DNA of 64,000 nt from Mycobacterium sp. 852013-51886_SCH5428379 (GTDB lineage: Bacteria > Actinomycetota > Actinomycetes > Mycobacteriales > Mycobacteriaceae). Positions 7,658-15,935 of this stretch are shown here, piece after piece (position 1 is the stretch's first letter; the number at the start of each line of letters is the position of its first letter). The notes beneath the pieces are model-generated. The model saw nothing but the letters and a program-made list of their open reading frames with translations. It made no database searches and had not been told where the DNA came from. Location: assembly GCF_001665575.1 (NCBI RefSeq), contig NZ_LZSU01000017.1, positions 62,001 through 126,000 on the forward strand. The letters are read 5' to 3'. A program made the position numbers and the translations under genes.

Positions 7658-9853
7658 ATGAGTGTGATCGACGGGTTCTACGCCACGTGGAACAATGCGC
7701 GCGAGACGTTCGGTCAGGGGGCGCCGCAGACCGGGGCCGACTTCGACAACAGTGCGCAGCTGCGCAATCTGGGTTCCGGCCTCGACGACGCCAAGCCGGG
7801 CGAGAAATGGTCCGGGGCCGCGGCGTCCGGATACGAGAAGGCCAACACCGACCACCAACAGGTGTTCACCAGGCTCGCCGAGCTGGACCGCAAGCTCGCC
7901 CAGCAGGTCGACCGGTCCGCGCAGGTGGTCGACGCGGGCCGGCAGAACCTCGACGCCGTCAGGCAATGGGTGACCGACGCGGTCAACAGCGTGCCGCCCG
8001 GCAAACAACGCGACGCGATGCTGCTGCAGATCGCCAACCGCGGCCTCGGTCAGCTCAGCGAGGTGGTGAAGACCTCCAACGACGACCTCAACGGCGTCGG
8101 GCAGGACATCCGCAAGCTCCAGAGCGAGTACGACGACGCGGGGAACCAGAAATTTAGCGATGACGGCAAGAAGGCGGGCGAGGGCGACGATAAAGGCGAG
8201 GAGAAACCGCCCGAAATGCACGCCGTTCCCGAGGAGGAGCGGGCGCGCGAAGACGTCGAGGCAACGCTTCGGGGGGAAGAAACGGCCGCCGGCCGCGTTG
8301 AGAGAGTTCTGGGTTCGATCACACCCGGCCAACCGCTCACCCCTGAACAGGCTCTGTACCTCGGCCAAATGCAGTCCCAACAGCACGGAATGAGCGTTGA
8401 TCGGCTTCACGAGGTCGAGCAGATGCTCGGCGACAAGAAGGACGTCATCGGTGATTCGTGGCAGCTGATGAGCAACGATGACGTGTACTACCCGAAGGAC
8501 CCCAACGCACCACTCGACATGGCGAACAAAGACGCGACCCCTGCGGGCTCATTCGACCGGCTACCTCAGAGCGTGCAGGACACTCTGAACAACGCGGGCG
8601 ACACCAAACCAATTGGCGATTCGGACGTTCTGGAGAACTATCAGAACCTTCAAAAGGTGTCGGAGATCGTCCAGGACGGCAACGACCACCTGCAGACCGG
8701 GACTGAGGTCGACCGCGGAATGATGAGAGCAGCCGACGCCGTTATGGACGCCGACGTGCCCGCGACGCACAAGGCGGTCGCTGCTCAAGCCATCTTCGAG
8801 GCGGTCGCTCCGGACCACCAGATCATCCACGACCACATACTCGGCACCCATGGCAGTGACGGACAAGATTTCCTTCGCGACGTCAACCACATGCCCTGGA
8901 CCGATGACGGCAAGGCAGCGGGCGCGCTGTTCAGCTGGACGCACGACAACCACGTGAATGCTGACATCGCGGACGCGACGGCGCAGGAATACGCCCGATA
9001 CCTGGGTGCCCACAAGGGCGACTTGATGGATATCGCCGGCCAGACGTTGGGCGAATACAACCCCGAGTTGGTCAAGGCCTATGCCCACGGCCTTTCGCCC
9101 TATGTCGACGACATTGCCGGTGTGGGCGGTGATGACGGGGATGGGTTCGACGACCTCGACGGCAGCAACTCAGAGCGTCCCCTCGCGAAAGGCATCTTTT
9201 CCCTCATGAGCACCCAAGAGGATGCCTACGTTGAATTCAACAGCGCGGCAGACGCACTCGCGGTCGACCGGTCCCTCGACTGGGCCACCGACGTCAAGAA
9301 CGGGGTGCCGGTCTCGGAGGATGACTCGCGAATGGCGGACGCAGCGATAGTGAAGGGCCTCGTTTCGGCCGGCACTGCGGACGCAGCACATGAAATGCGG
9401 CAGAACGCCGCAGAGGCACAGCAGTGGCGGGAAACGGCGTACAAAACCGGAATCGCAGCACTGAGCGGCGTAAGCGGACCAGTTGGTGGACCGATAGTCG
9501 CCACATTTGGCGAGGCGATGGAAAGCTCGTTCGTTGGGCCGCCGATTGATACGTCGAATCCCGTGCTTCCTGACATGAAGCCGGACGAAGCGTCGCGCTT
9601 TGCCGCCAATGCGCTGTTGGCGACGGGAGCCATACGGCCGGAAGATGTCGATCGGGACTATCTCCTCAACGGGGGCCTAGGGTCTCGCGAAGATCTCCGC
9701 GACGCACAAAGAGACGCTCCGAGGGACACGGTCTACAACGAGACCTTGAACGGCTACATCGATCGGGCCCTAGGAGGCTCCAGCTCGAACCCATCCGATG
9801 ACTTTTTGTATTGGTACAACATGACGGTGAAGATTCCGGGTGGGGGCGGGTGA
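7658..9853 (+). CDS. EspE/EspA-type N-terminal domain protein
   Basis: This protein has 731 residues. Its N-terminal 160 residues are helical with KWSGAAASGYEKAN, the W-x-G turn plus SGY that typifies EspA/EspE-like domains, followed by long amphipathic helices. A charged Lys/Glu/Asp-rich linker (about residues 168-200) leads to an all-helical C-terminal region of about 500 residues without a recognisable catalytic motif. A ribosome site (AGGTGAGG) lies 11-18 bp before the ATG. The stop overlaps the ATG of the following lipoprotein gene, so the two are probably translationally coupled. I recall a similar large protein next to a lipoprotein gene at M. tuberculosis Rv2079-Rv2080 (lppJ); this needs checking. 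A role as an ESX-linked secreted or surface protein is inference. Confidence 0.65.
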   Translation: MSVIDGFYATWNNARETFGQGAPQTGADFDNSAQLRNLGSGLDDAKPGEKWSGAAASGYEKANTDHQQVFTRLAELDRKLAQQVDRSAQVVDAGRQNLDAVRQWVTDAVNSVPPGKQRDAMLLQIANRGLGQLSEVVKTSNDDLNGVGQDIRKLQSEYDDAGNQKFSDDGKKAGEGDDKGEEKPPEMHAVPEEERAREDVEATLRGEETAAGRVERVLGSITPGQPLTPEQALYLGQMQSQQHGMSVDRLHEVEQMLGDKKDVIGDSWQLMSNDDVYYPKDPNAPLDMANKDATPAGSFDRLPQSVQDTLNNAGDTKPIGDSDVLENYQNLQKVSEIVQDGNDHLQTGTEVDRGMMRAADAVMDADVPATHKAVAAQAIFEAVAPDHQIIHDHILGTHGSDGQDFLRDVNHMPWTDDGKAAGALFSWTHDNHVNADIADATAQEYARYLGAHKGDLMDIAGQTLGEYNPELVKAYAHGLSPYVDDIAGVGGDDGDGFDDLDGSNSERPLAKGIFSLMSTQEDAYVEFNSAADALAVDRSLDWATDVKNGVPVSEDDSRMADAAIVKGLVSAGTADAAHEMRQNAAEAQQWRETAYKTGIAALSGVSGPVGGPIVATFGEAMESSFVGPPIDTSNPVLPDMKPDEASRFAANALLATGAIRPEDVDRDYLLNGGLGSREDLRDAQRDAPRDTVYNETLNGYIDRALGGSSSNPSDDFLYWYNMTVKIPGGGG

Positions 9854-10629
9854 TGCGCGCAGGCAGTCCCGTCACCATCTGTCTACTCATCTGCTTGCTC
9901 TCGGCGTGCACACAGGAGCGCGGCATCGAACGCTGGGAGGGAACAAATGCAGGTCTCCGGTACTTGTGGACCGCCGGCCCGGGGATCGACATCACCACCG
10001 GCCCGGCTGTCCCGATACGGGCGTTCATGGAGTCTTTCGAGCTGAGTCAAGACGCAGGCGATATGTCCTATGCCTATCCCGGCTTCGAACAGGCAGTGCC
10101 CGACAGCAGTTCGGACCTCTGGCAGACGAGGCCAGCGCTCGACGTCCCCAGCAAGACGCCCGCGGTCGGTAACGTCAACAACCTCATTCTGTCCCTCGAC
10201 CGCGTCAACGATGTGGTGAGTGCTGTGGTCTGCCGCTACACCTACCGGGTCGCTACTGAGACCGAAAACGGGTTCTACCGCAGCGTGGCGCGCGTTGGCG
10301 CCATGGATGAACGAGGAATCGACGTCTCGAAAGTTGAACTTTCCGGGCGGTCATCGCAGCCAGAGCTAGCTCAAGCCGGTCCACGGCCAGATCCGATCGG
10401 CAATGTATTCGGGGAGTGGCGCGTCCGCGGCATGTTGGCTTACTTCTCGAAGAATGAGCCCGGCTTCGACCAAGCGTGGCCGACGTACGAGGCCGACAGG
10501 CAGGCGTGTGTGGACAAAGCGCCCGACCCATTACCCGTTCGCAATGCGATCATCGACGGCACTCATCCGCGCAGCGAGTTCCCGACCGCGCCCGCAAGTC
10601 CCGGATGGCCCGAGAATCCTTCCGAGTAA
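9853..10629 (+). CDS. Putative lipoprotein, LppJ-like position
   Basis: The 258-residue protein has a short signal peptide ending in the lipobox LSAC (Cys19), so it should be lipid-anchored on the outer face of the membrane. The mature part has no motif I can name; it contains two further cysteines (in VVCRYTYR and RQACVDK) that could form a disulfide. The ATG overlaps the TGA of the EspE-like gene (TGATG), which indicates coupled translation and a shared role. It is the last gene of the ESX-like cassette; a 12-bp inverted repeat follows its stop codon. Confidence 0.7.
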   Translation: MRAGSPVTICLLICLLSACTQERGIERWEGTNAGLRYLWTAGPGIDITTGPAVPIRAFMESFELSQDAGDMSYAYPGFEQAVPDSSSDLWQTRPALDVPSKTPAVGNVNNLILSLDRVNDVVSAVVCRYTYRVATETENGFYRSVARVGAMDERGIDVSKVELSGRSSQPELAQAGPRPDPIGNVFGEWRVRGMLAYFSKNEPGFDQAWPTYEADRQACVDKAPDPLPVRNAIIDGTHPRSEFPTAPASPGWPENPSE

Positions 10630-10680
10630 ACGACAGAGCCGAGTTAAGGTGCAGGGACAACAGCTCCTGAGCCCCCGACC

Positions 10681-10728
10681 GCACGGTTGTTGTACGCGTC
10701 GCCCGAGAAGACCTGTCAACAACCGTGC
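10681..10728. repeat. 12-bp perfect inverted repeat, possible terminator
   Basis: GCACGGTTGTTG (10681-10692) and CAACAACCGTGC (10717-10728) are exact reverse complements separated by 24 bp. The element lies 51 bp after the lipoprotein stop and 89 bp before the DUF885 start. RNA from it would form a long stem without a U-tract. It could end transcription of the ESX-like cassette or be an operator or insertion scar. Confidence 0.55.
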
Positions 10729-10817
10729 ACTCGACGCATTCAATGAACGGCAACGCCCCCGCACTCGTACGCCGTAAAGTACCTTCCGGCCGAATCACTG
10801 CCAGTCGAGGGAGACTT

Positions 10818-12590
10818 GTGATCATCGGATATGCACGGCCCGCGCGGATTTCGGCGGCGAAGATCTTCCTGGCACTGTTCGTCACGATGTCTCTCGCTGC
10901 GTGCGGCAGCACGAACACCCCGCCCCCACCGGCCTCAACATCCGCCGACGACACGTTCCGTCAACTCACCGCAGAGATCCTCGACTTCGTCTACGAATCC
11001 GATCCGTCGACGGCCACCTACCTCGGCATCCACGACTACGACGACAAGATCGCCGACCGCTCCGCCGCCGCGGTCCAGAAATCCTCGGACGCCGCACGCG
11101 ACTTCCGTTCGCGCCTCGACGACATTGCGCAACAGGACCTTTCACCCGAAGCTCAGCTCGACCTCGAACAGACCAAGCACACCCTGGACGGGATCCTGCT
11201 GCGGAACGACGTCGTCCGCTCCTGGGCCAAGGACCCCGACATCTACAGCAGCGGCATCACCGACGACGCGTATGTTCTGATGTCGCGCCCCTTCGCGCCG
11301 GCAGAACAACGCCTCAGATCGCTCGTCAGTCGTCTCGATGCGATGCCGACCGCGTTGGCCCAGGCCCGCGAGAACCTCGACAATCCGCCGCGGATCTACA
11401 CCGACATCGCCATCGAGCAGATCGACGGCAATCGCGACTTCTTCGCCGAAGACGTGCCCGCCGCGTTCAGCGATGTCAAAGATCCCGCGCTGCTGGCCGA
11501 GTTCAAGACAGCCAACGACGCGGTGATCGCCGCGCTCGAGGACTACAAGATTTGGCTGGAAAGCGATCTCGTCAACCGGTCCAACGGAACGTTCGCCTAC
11601 GGCGCCGACACCTACCAGAAGGTGCTCGCTGCCGACGAGATGATCACCACCCCGCTCGACGAACTCCTCCAGACGGCCCGCGCCGACCTCGAGCGCAATC
11701 AGCAGGCCTTCGCCGAGTCGGCCAGGAAGATCGACCCGACCAAGCCCGCCCCCGAGGTGCTGGCCGACGTGGCGAAGGACCACCCGCCCGCCTCGGAGCT
11801 GCTGTCCGTCACCCAGGACAACCTCGACGGTCTCGCCCAGTTCATCCGCGACCGCGACATCATCGACCTCCCGCCGGCGCCGCCCGCCAAGGTCGTGGAG
11901 ACACCGCCGTATCTGCGCGCCACCACCTCGGCCACGATGGACACCCCGGGGCCGTTCGAAAAGAGCTCCACCGAAGGGCTTTTCACGATGACGTTGCCCG
12001 ACCCGTCGTGGCCCCAGGCGGAGCAGGACGACTACATGACCCGGTGGTACCGCGCCGCCATCAGCAACGTCTCCGTCCACGAAGTATGGCCCGGCCACTA
12101 CGTGCAGTTCCTCAACGCGAAGGACTACCCCTCTGACGTTCGCAAGGTCTTCGGTGCCAGAACCAACTCCGAGGGCTGGGCGCACTACTGCGAGCAGATG
12201 ATGCTCGACGAAGGCCTCCACGCCGACGATCCCCGCTACCGGCTGGCGCAGATCCAGGACGCGCTGCTGCGCGACGTCCGCTTCATCGCCGGCATCGAAA
12301 TGCACACCCGCGGCATGACCGTCGATCAGGCCACCGACATGTTCGTCACCGAGGCCTACCAACCCCGATCGGTCGCAGAATCGGAGGCCAAGCGGGGGAC
12401 CTCGGACGCCACGTACGGCTACTACACCATGGGCAAACTCATGATCTTGAAGCTGCGCGAGGACTACCGGACGAAGAGGGGCGACGACTTCTCACTGAAG
12501 GACTTCCACGACGAGTTCGTGGCGCTCGGCCCACTGCCGGTGCCGCTGATCCGGAAAGCGATGCTCGGCGAGATCGGCACCCCCTTCTGA
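10818..12590 (+). CDS. DUF885-family lipoprotein, putative metallopeptidase
   Basis: The product is 590 residues. It has a lipoprotein signal peptide ending LAAC, then a Pro/Ser linker and a DUF885 domain over most of its length. The conserved family motifs HEVWPGH and EGWAHYCEQMM are present; they supply the His and Glu expected to hold zinc, so it is probably a cell-surface peptidase of unknown specificity. The frame is open upstream to 10725, but GTG 10818 has a good ribosome site (GAGGGAGA, about 5 bp away) and places the signal peptide at the N-terminus. It lies between the ESX-like cassette and pafB, facing the same way. Whether it belongs to the cassette is unclear. Confidence 0.85.
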   Translation: MIIGYARPARISAAKIFLALFVTMSLAACGSTNTPPPPASTSADDTFRQLTAEILDFVYESDPSTATYLGIHDYDDKIADRSAAAVQKSSDAARDFRSRLDDIAQQDLSPEAQLDLEQTKHTLDGILLRNDVVRSWAKDPDIYSSGITDDAYVLMSRPFAPAEQRLRSLVSRLDAMPTALAQARENLDNPPRIYTDIAIEQIDGNRDFFAEDVPAAFSDVKDPALLAEFKTANDAVIAALEDYKIWLESDLVNRSNGTFAYGADTYQKVLAADEMITTPLDELLQTARADLERNQQAFAESARKIDPTKPAPEVLADVAKDHPPASELLSVTQDNLDGLAQFIRDRDIIDLPPAPPAKVVETPPYLRATTSATMDTPGPFEKSSTEGLFTMTLPDPSWPQAEQDDYMTRWYRAAISNVSVHEVWPGHYVQFLNAKDYPSDVRKVFGARTNSEGWAHYCEQMMLDEGLHADDPRYRLAQIQDALLRDVRFIAGIEMHTRGMTVDQATDMFVTEAYQPRSVAESEAKRGTSDATYGYYTMGKLMILKLREDYRTKRGDDFSLKDFHDEFVALGPLPVPLIRKAMLGEIGTPF

Positions 12591-12653
12591 CGGGAAACCA
12601 AGCGGCCACGACCGCAATGCGCGTCGCCGCACCGACCCCACCTCCGGACGCCT

Positions 12654-12659
12654 TAAGCT
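12654..12659 (+). promoter_or_regulatory. -10 hexamer of pafBC, leaderless type
   Basis: TAAGCT lies 7 bp before the pafB GTG (12667), the same hexamer and distance as at pafA. A GGAGGA sequence abuts the GTG and is too close to serve as a normal ribosome site. It suggests pafBC has its own promoter. Confidence 0.5.
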
Positions 12660-12666
12660 CGGAGGA

Positions 12667-13656
12667 GTGGCGACCTCCAAAGTCGAACGGCTGATGAACC
12701 TGGTCATCGCGCTGCTCTCGACCCGTACGTTCATCACCGCCGAACGGATCCGCCAGGTCGTCGCCGGCTACGCCGACAGCCCCACCGACGAAGCCTTCTC
12801 CCGCATGTTCGAACGCGACAAGAATGAGCTGCGCGACCTCGGCATCCCGCTGGAAACCGGCCGCGTGTCCCAGTTCGACCCCACCGAGGGCTACCGCATC
12901 AACCGCGACGCCTACGCGCTGCCCGCCGTCGAACTCACCGCCGACGAAGCCGCCGCCGTGGCCGTGGCCACCCAGCTCTGGGAGTCACCCGAGCTCATCA
13001 CCGCCACCCAGGGCGCCCTGCTCAAACTCCGCGCCGCCGGCGTGGACGTCGATGCCGCCGACGGCGTCACCATCTCCACCGCCACCCTGCCCGGCGTCCG
13101 CGGCAACGAGGAGACCCTCCGCGTCCTGCTCGACGCCATCGACAACGGTCAGGCCGTCCAGTTCGGCCATCGCAGAGATCGCAGCGAGCCCTACATCACC
13201 CGCACCGTCGAGCCCTGGGGCGTCGTCACCCACCGCGGCCGCTGGTACCTCGTCGGCCACGACCGCGTCCGGGACGACGTCCGTACCTTCCGCCTGTCGC
13301 GCATCGGCGATGACGTCATTCCGCTCGGCGAGCCCGGCAGCGTCCGCAAGCCCGACAACCTCGACCTCAAAGACATCGTCCGGCGCGCGGTCGCCGACTG
13401 GCCCACCGGGGCCAAAGCCCGCATCTGGGTCGCCGACGGCCGCGCCACCGCCCTGCGCCGTCAGGCCGTCATCGAGGCACGGATGGCGCGACAGGGGCGC
13501 GACGGCGACGTCCTGAGCGTCGACATCGGCATGTTCGACCAGCTGGCCCGCGAGGTCGCCAGCTACGGCGCCGACGCCGTCGCCCTCGAACCGCAAACCC
13601 TGCGCGACGACGTCATCGGCCGACTGCAGGCCCAGGCCGCCGGAGCCCACGCATGA
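12667..13656 (+). CDS. pafB: WYL-domain transcriptional regulator PafB
   Basis: PafB and PafC together activate the LexA-independent DNA-damage response of mycobacteria. The 329-residue product has an N-terminal winged-helix DNA-binding domain (residues about 1-60), a central WYL domain with RGRWYLVGHD at about residues 190-199, and the PafB C-terminal extension. The length matches the family. The pafC ATG overlaps the stop by 4 bp. In M. tuberculosis pafB follows pafA directly; here it is about 9.4 kb away, so it must be transcribed independently, probably from the -10 element just upstream. Confidence 0.95.
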   Translation: MATSKVERLMNLVIALLSTRTFITAERIRQVVAGYADSPTDEAFSRMFERDKNELRDLGIPLETGRVSQFDPTEGYRINRDAYALPAVELTADEAAAVAVATQLWESPELITATQGALLKLRAAGVDVDAADGVTISTATLPGVRGNEETLRVLLDAIDNGQAVQFGHRRDRSEPYITRTVEPWGVVTHRGRWYLVGHDRVRDDVRTFRLSRIGDDVIPLGEPGSVRKPDNLDLKDIVRRAVADWPTGAKARIWVADGRATALRRQAVIEARMARQGRDGDVLSVDIGMFDQLAREVASYGADAVALEPQTLRDDVIGRLQAQAAGAHA

Positions 13657-14630
13657 CCGCCGTCTCCAACCGGCTCGTCCGGCTGCTCAACATGGTCCCG
13701 TACTTCCAGGCCAATCCCCGGATCACCTACGACGACGCGGCCACTGACCTCGGCGTCACCGTCAAACAGCTCCGCGAAGACCTCAACCAGCTGTGGATGT
13801 GCGGGCTGCCGGGCTACGGTCCCGGCGACCTCATCGACTTCGAGTTTTCCGGCGACAGCATCGAGGTCACCTTCTCCGCGGGCATCGATCACCCGCTGCG
13901 CCTCACCTCCCCGGAAGCCACCGGTGTCCTCGTCGCGCTCCGCGCGCTGGTCGACGTCCCCGGCATGGTCGACCCCGAGGCGGCCCGCAGCGCCATCGCC
14001 AAAATCGAGCAAGCCGCCGGCACCGCCAGCCACGACACCGGCGACACCGTCACCGCTGTCGACGAACCCGCACCCGTCGAAAGCGAGGCCGCCGCAGCCG
14101 TGCGGACCGCGGTGCGCAACGCCCGCGCCGTCGCCATCGAGTACTACTCGGCCTCCCACGACGTGCTGACCAGCCGCGTCGTCGACCCCATCCGCGTCAT
14201 CCTCGTCGGCGACCACAGCTACCTCGAGGCCTGGTGCCGATCCGCCGAAGGCGTCCGCCTGTTCCGGTTCGACCGCATCGTCGACGCCCGCACACTCGAC
14301 GAACCGTCCGCCCCGCCACCACCCGCGGTCGAGGCCGGCCCCGACACCTCGCTGTTCGACGCCGACCCCGCGCTGCCGTCGGCCACCCTGCTGATCGACC
14401 GGTCGGCGTCGTGGATGTTCGAGTACTACCCGCTGCGAGTGGTCCGCGAGCTCGACGACGGCGCCTGTGAAGCCGCGATGACGTACGCCTCCGACGACTG
14501 GATGGCCCGTTTCGTCCTGGGCTTCGGCTCCGCGGTACGCGTCCTCGACCCGCCCGCACTCGCCGACAAGGTGCGTGAATCCGCGGCTCGGGCCCTGCGC
14601 GCCTACGCCGAGGACGACGTCGGCGGGTAG
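13653..14630 (+). CDS. pafC: WYL-domain transcriptional regulator PafC
   Basis: This is the partner of PafB in the DNA-damage regulator complex. The 325 residues have the same layout: an N-terminal winged helix ([16 protein letters not shown] onward), a WYL-like domain in which the signature is degenerate ([20 protein letters not shown] at about residues 190-210) and a C-terminal extension. WYL domains are thought to sense nucleic-acid signals. The ATGA overlap with pafB implies a single transcript; tatA follows after 28 bp. Confidence 0.95.
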   Translation: MTAVSNRLVRLLNMVPYFQANPRITYDDAATDLGVTVKQLREDLNQLWMCGLPGYGPGDLIDFEFSGDSIEVTFSAGIDHPLRLTSPEATGVLVALRALVDVPGMVDPEAARSAIAKIEQAAGTASHDTGDTVTAVDEPAPVESEAAAAVRTAVRNARAVAIEYYSASHDVLTSRVVDPIRVILVGDHSYLEAWCRSAEGVRLFRFDRIVDARTLDEPSAPPPPAVEAGPDTSLFDADPALPSATLLIDRSASWMFEYYPLRVVRELDDGACEAAMTYASDDWMARFVLGFGSAVRVLDPPALADKVRESAARALRAYAEDDVGG

Positions 14631-14658
14631 ACTCAGCGGCGACTCGGAGGAGGTGCAC

Positions 14659-14910
14659 ATGGGCGCTATGCAACCCTGGCATTGGTTGATCGTGATCGTG
14701 GTGTTCGTGCTGCTGTTCGGCGCCAAGAAGTTGCCGGACGCCGCGCGGTCGCTGGGCAAGTCGATGCGGATCTTCAAGTCCGAGATCAAGGAGATGCAGA
14801 CGGACGGAAAGCCGGACACCCCTCCGGCCACCCCGATCGCCTCCGAGCGCGTCGATGCGGCCGATCCGGCCACCACCGCCGATCCGCGCGCCGACAAGCG
14901 TTCGGCCTGA
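14659..14910 (+). CDS. tatA: Sec-independent protein translocase subunit TatA
   Basis: TatA multimers form the channel or membrane-thinning part of the twin-arginine export system. The 83-residue protein has one N-terminal transmembrane helix (about residues 7-22), the hinge [16 protein letters not shown] and an amphipathic helix, then a charged acidic tail. The ATG at 14659 gives the usual length; GGAGG lies 7-11 bp upstream. It follows pafC by 28 bp and precedes tatC, with a 9-bp hairpin in the gap. Confidence 0.95.
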   Translation: MGAMQPWHWLIVIVVFVLLFGAKKLPDAARSLGKSMRIFKSEIKEMQTDGKPDTPPATPIASERVDAADPATTADPRADKRSA

Positions 14911-14927
14911 CCCGACACTCCCGTTCG

Positions 14928-14957
14928 CGCGGCCTGTCGCCGCGCCGTCAGGCCGCG
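14928..14957 (+). terminator. Hairpin between tatA and tatC
   Basis: CGCGGCCTG (14928-14936) pairs exactly with CAGGCCGCG (14949-14957) around a 12-nt loop, in the 74-bp tatA-tatC gap. There is no U-tract. It may be a partial terminator or RNA-stability element that keeps TatA above TatC; that is inference. Confidence 0.45.
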
Positions 14958-14984
14958 TCCCGAAGCGGCCGCTAGGCAGCACAC

Positions 14985-15935
14985 GTGCAAACCCCCGGCA
15001 TCTTCAAGAAGCTCAACCCGCGTAACCGCCGATCCCGGGTCAATCCGGACGGCACCATGTCGCTGGTCGAGCATCTGCACGAACTGCGAAACCGCCTCCT
15101 GATCGCCGCGGCGGCCATCGTGGTCACCACCGTCTTCGGTTTCCTCTGGTACACCCACAGCTTCTTCGGGCTGCCCAGCCTCGGCGAATGGCTGCGCGGC
15201 CCCTACTGCGCGCTGCCCGACTACGCCCGCGCCGACATCACTGAGGACGGCGGCTGCCGCCTGCTGGCCACCGCGCCGTTCGACCAGTTCATGCTGCGAC
15301 TCAAGGTCGCGCTGATGGCCGGCATCGTGCTGGCCTGCCCGATCTGGCTACACCAGATATGGGCGTTCATCACTCCGGGCCTGTATCGCAACGAGAAGCG
15401 GTTCGCGTCGGCGTTCGTCGCGGTGGGCAGCATGCTGTTCATTGCCGGCGCCGTGCTCGCCTATGTCGTGCTGGCCACGGCGTTGGGCTTCCTGCTCACC
15501 GTCGGCAGCGACGTCCAGGTCACCGCCCTGTCCGGTGACCAGTACTTCGGGTTCCTGATCAACCTGCTGCTGGTGTTCGGGTTCAGCTTCGAATTCCCGC
15601 TGTTGATCGTCATGCTCAACTTCGTCGGGATGCTGTCCTACGAGAAGCTCAAGGCGTGGCGGCGCGGGCTGATCTTCGCCCTGTTCGTCTTCGCCGCACT
15701 GTTCACCCCGGGTTCGGATCCGTTCTCCATGCTCGCGTTGGCGGCTGCGCTCACCGTGCTGCTCGAGTTCGCGATCCAGATCGCCCGTCTCCACGACAAG
15801 CGCAAGGCCAAGCGCGAGGCTGCCGAGACCGTCTCGGACGAAGAGGCTTCACCCATCGCACCCGCCGAGCCCATCGAGCCGCCCAGCGCGGTGTCCACTC
15901 CGTCGCACGTCCATCTGCATGACGAATCCACCTGA
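14985..15935 (+). CDS. tatC: Sec-independent protein translocase subunit TatC
   Basis: TatC recognises twin-arginine signal peptides at the cytoplasmic membrane. The 316-residue protein has six predicted transmembrane segments and the conserved N-terminal cytoplasmic motif [11 protein letters not shown] (about residues 27-37), which contains the glutamates used for signal binding. The cytoplasmic tail after about residue 260 is long and charged, as in other mycobacteria. The GTG at 14985 is the only suitable start. The end overlaps helY by 17 bp. Confidence 0.96.
   Translation: MQTPGIFKKLNPRNRRSRVNPDGTMSLVEHLHELRNRLLIAAAAIVVTTVFGFLWYTHSFFGLPSLGEWLRGPYCALPDYARADITEDGGCRLLATAPFDQFMLRLKVALMAGIVLACPIWLHQIWAFITPGLYRNEKRFASAFVAVGSMLFIAGAVLAYVVLATALGFLLTVGSDVQVTALSGDQYFGFLINLLLVFGFSFEFPLLIVMLNFVGMLSYEKLKAWRRGLIFALFVFAALFTPGSDPFSMLALAAALTVLLEFAIQIARLHDKRKAKREAAETVSDEEASPIAPAEPIEPPSAVSTPSHVHLHDEST

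Noticed and set aside
3243..12666. Recent insertion by a transposon or phage
   Set aside because: No transposase, integrase, tRNA target or flanking direct repeats were seen; the block may be older or moved by homologous recombination.
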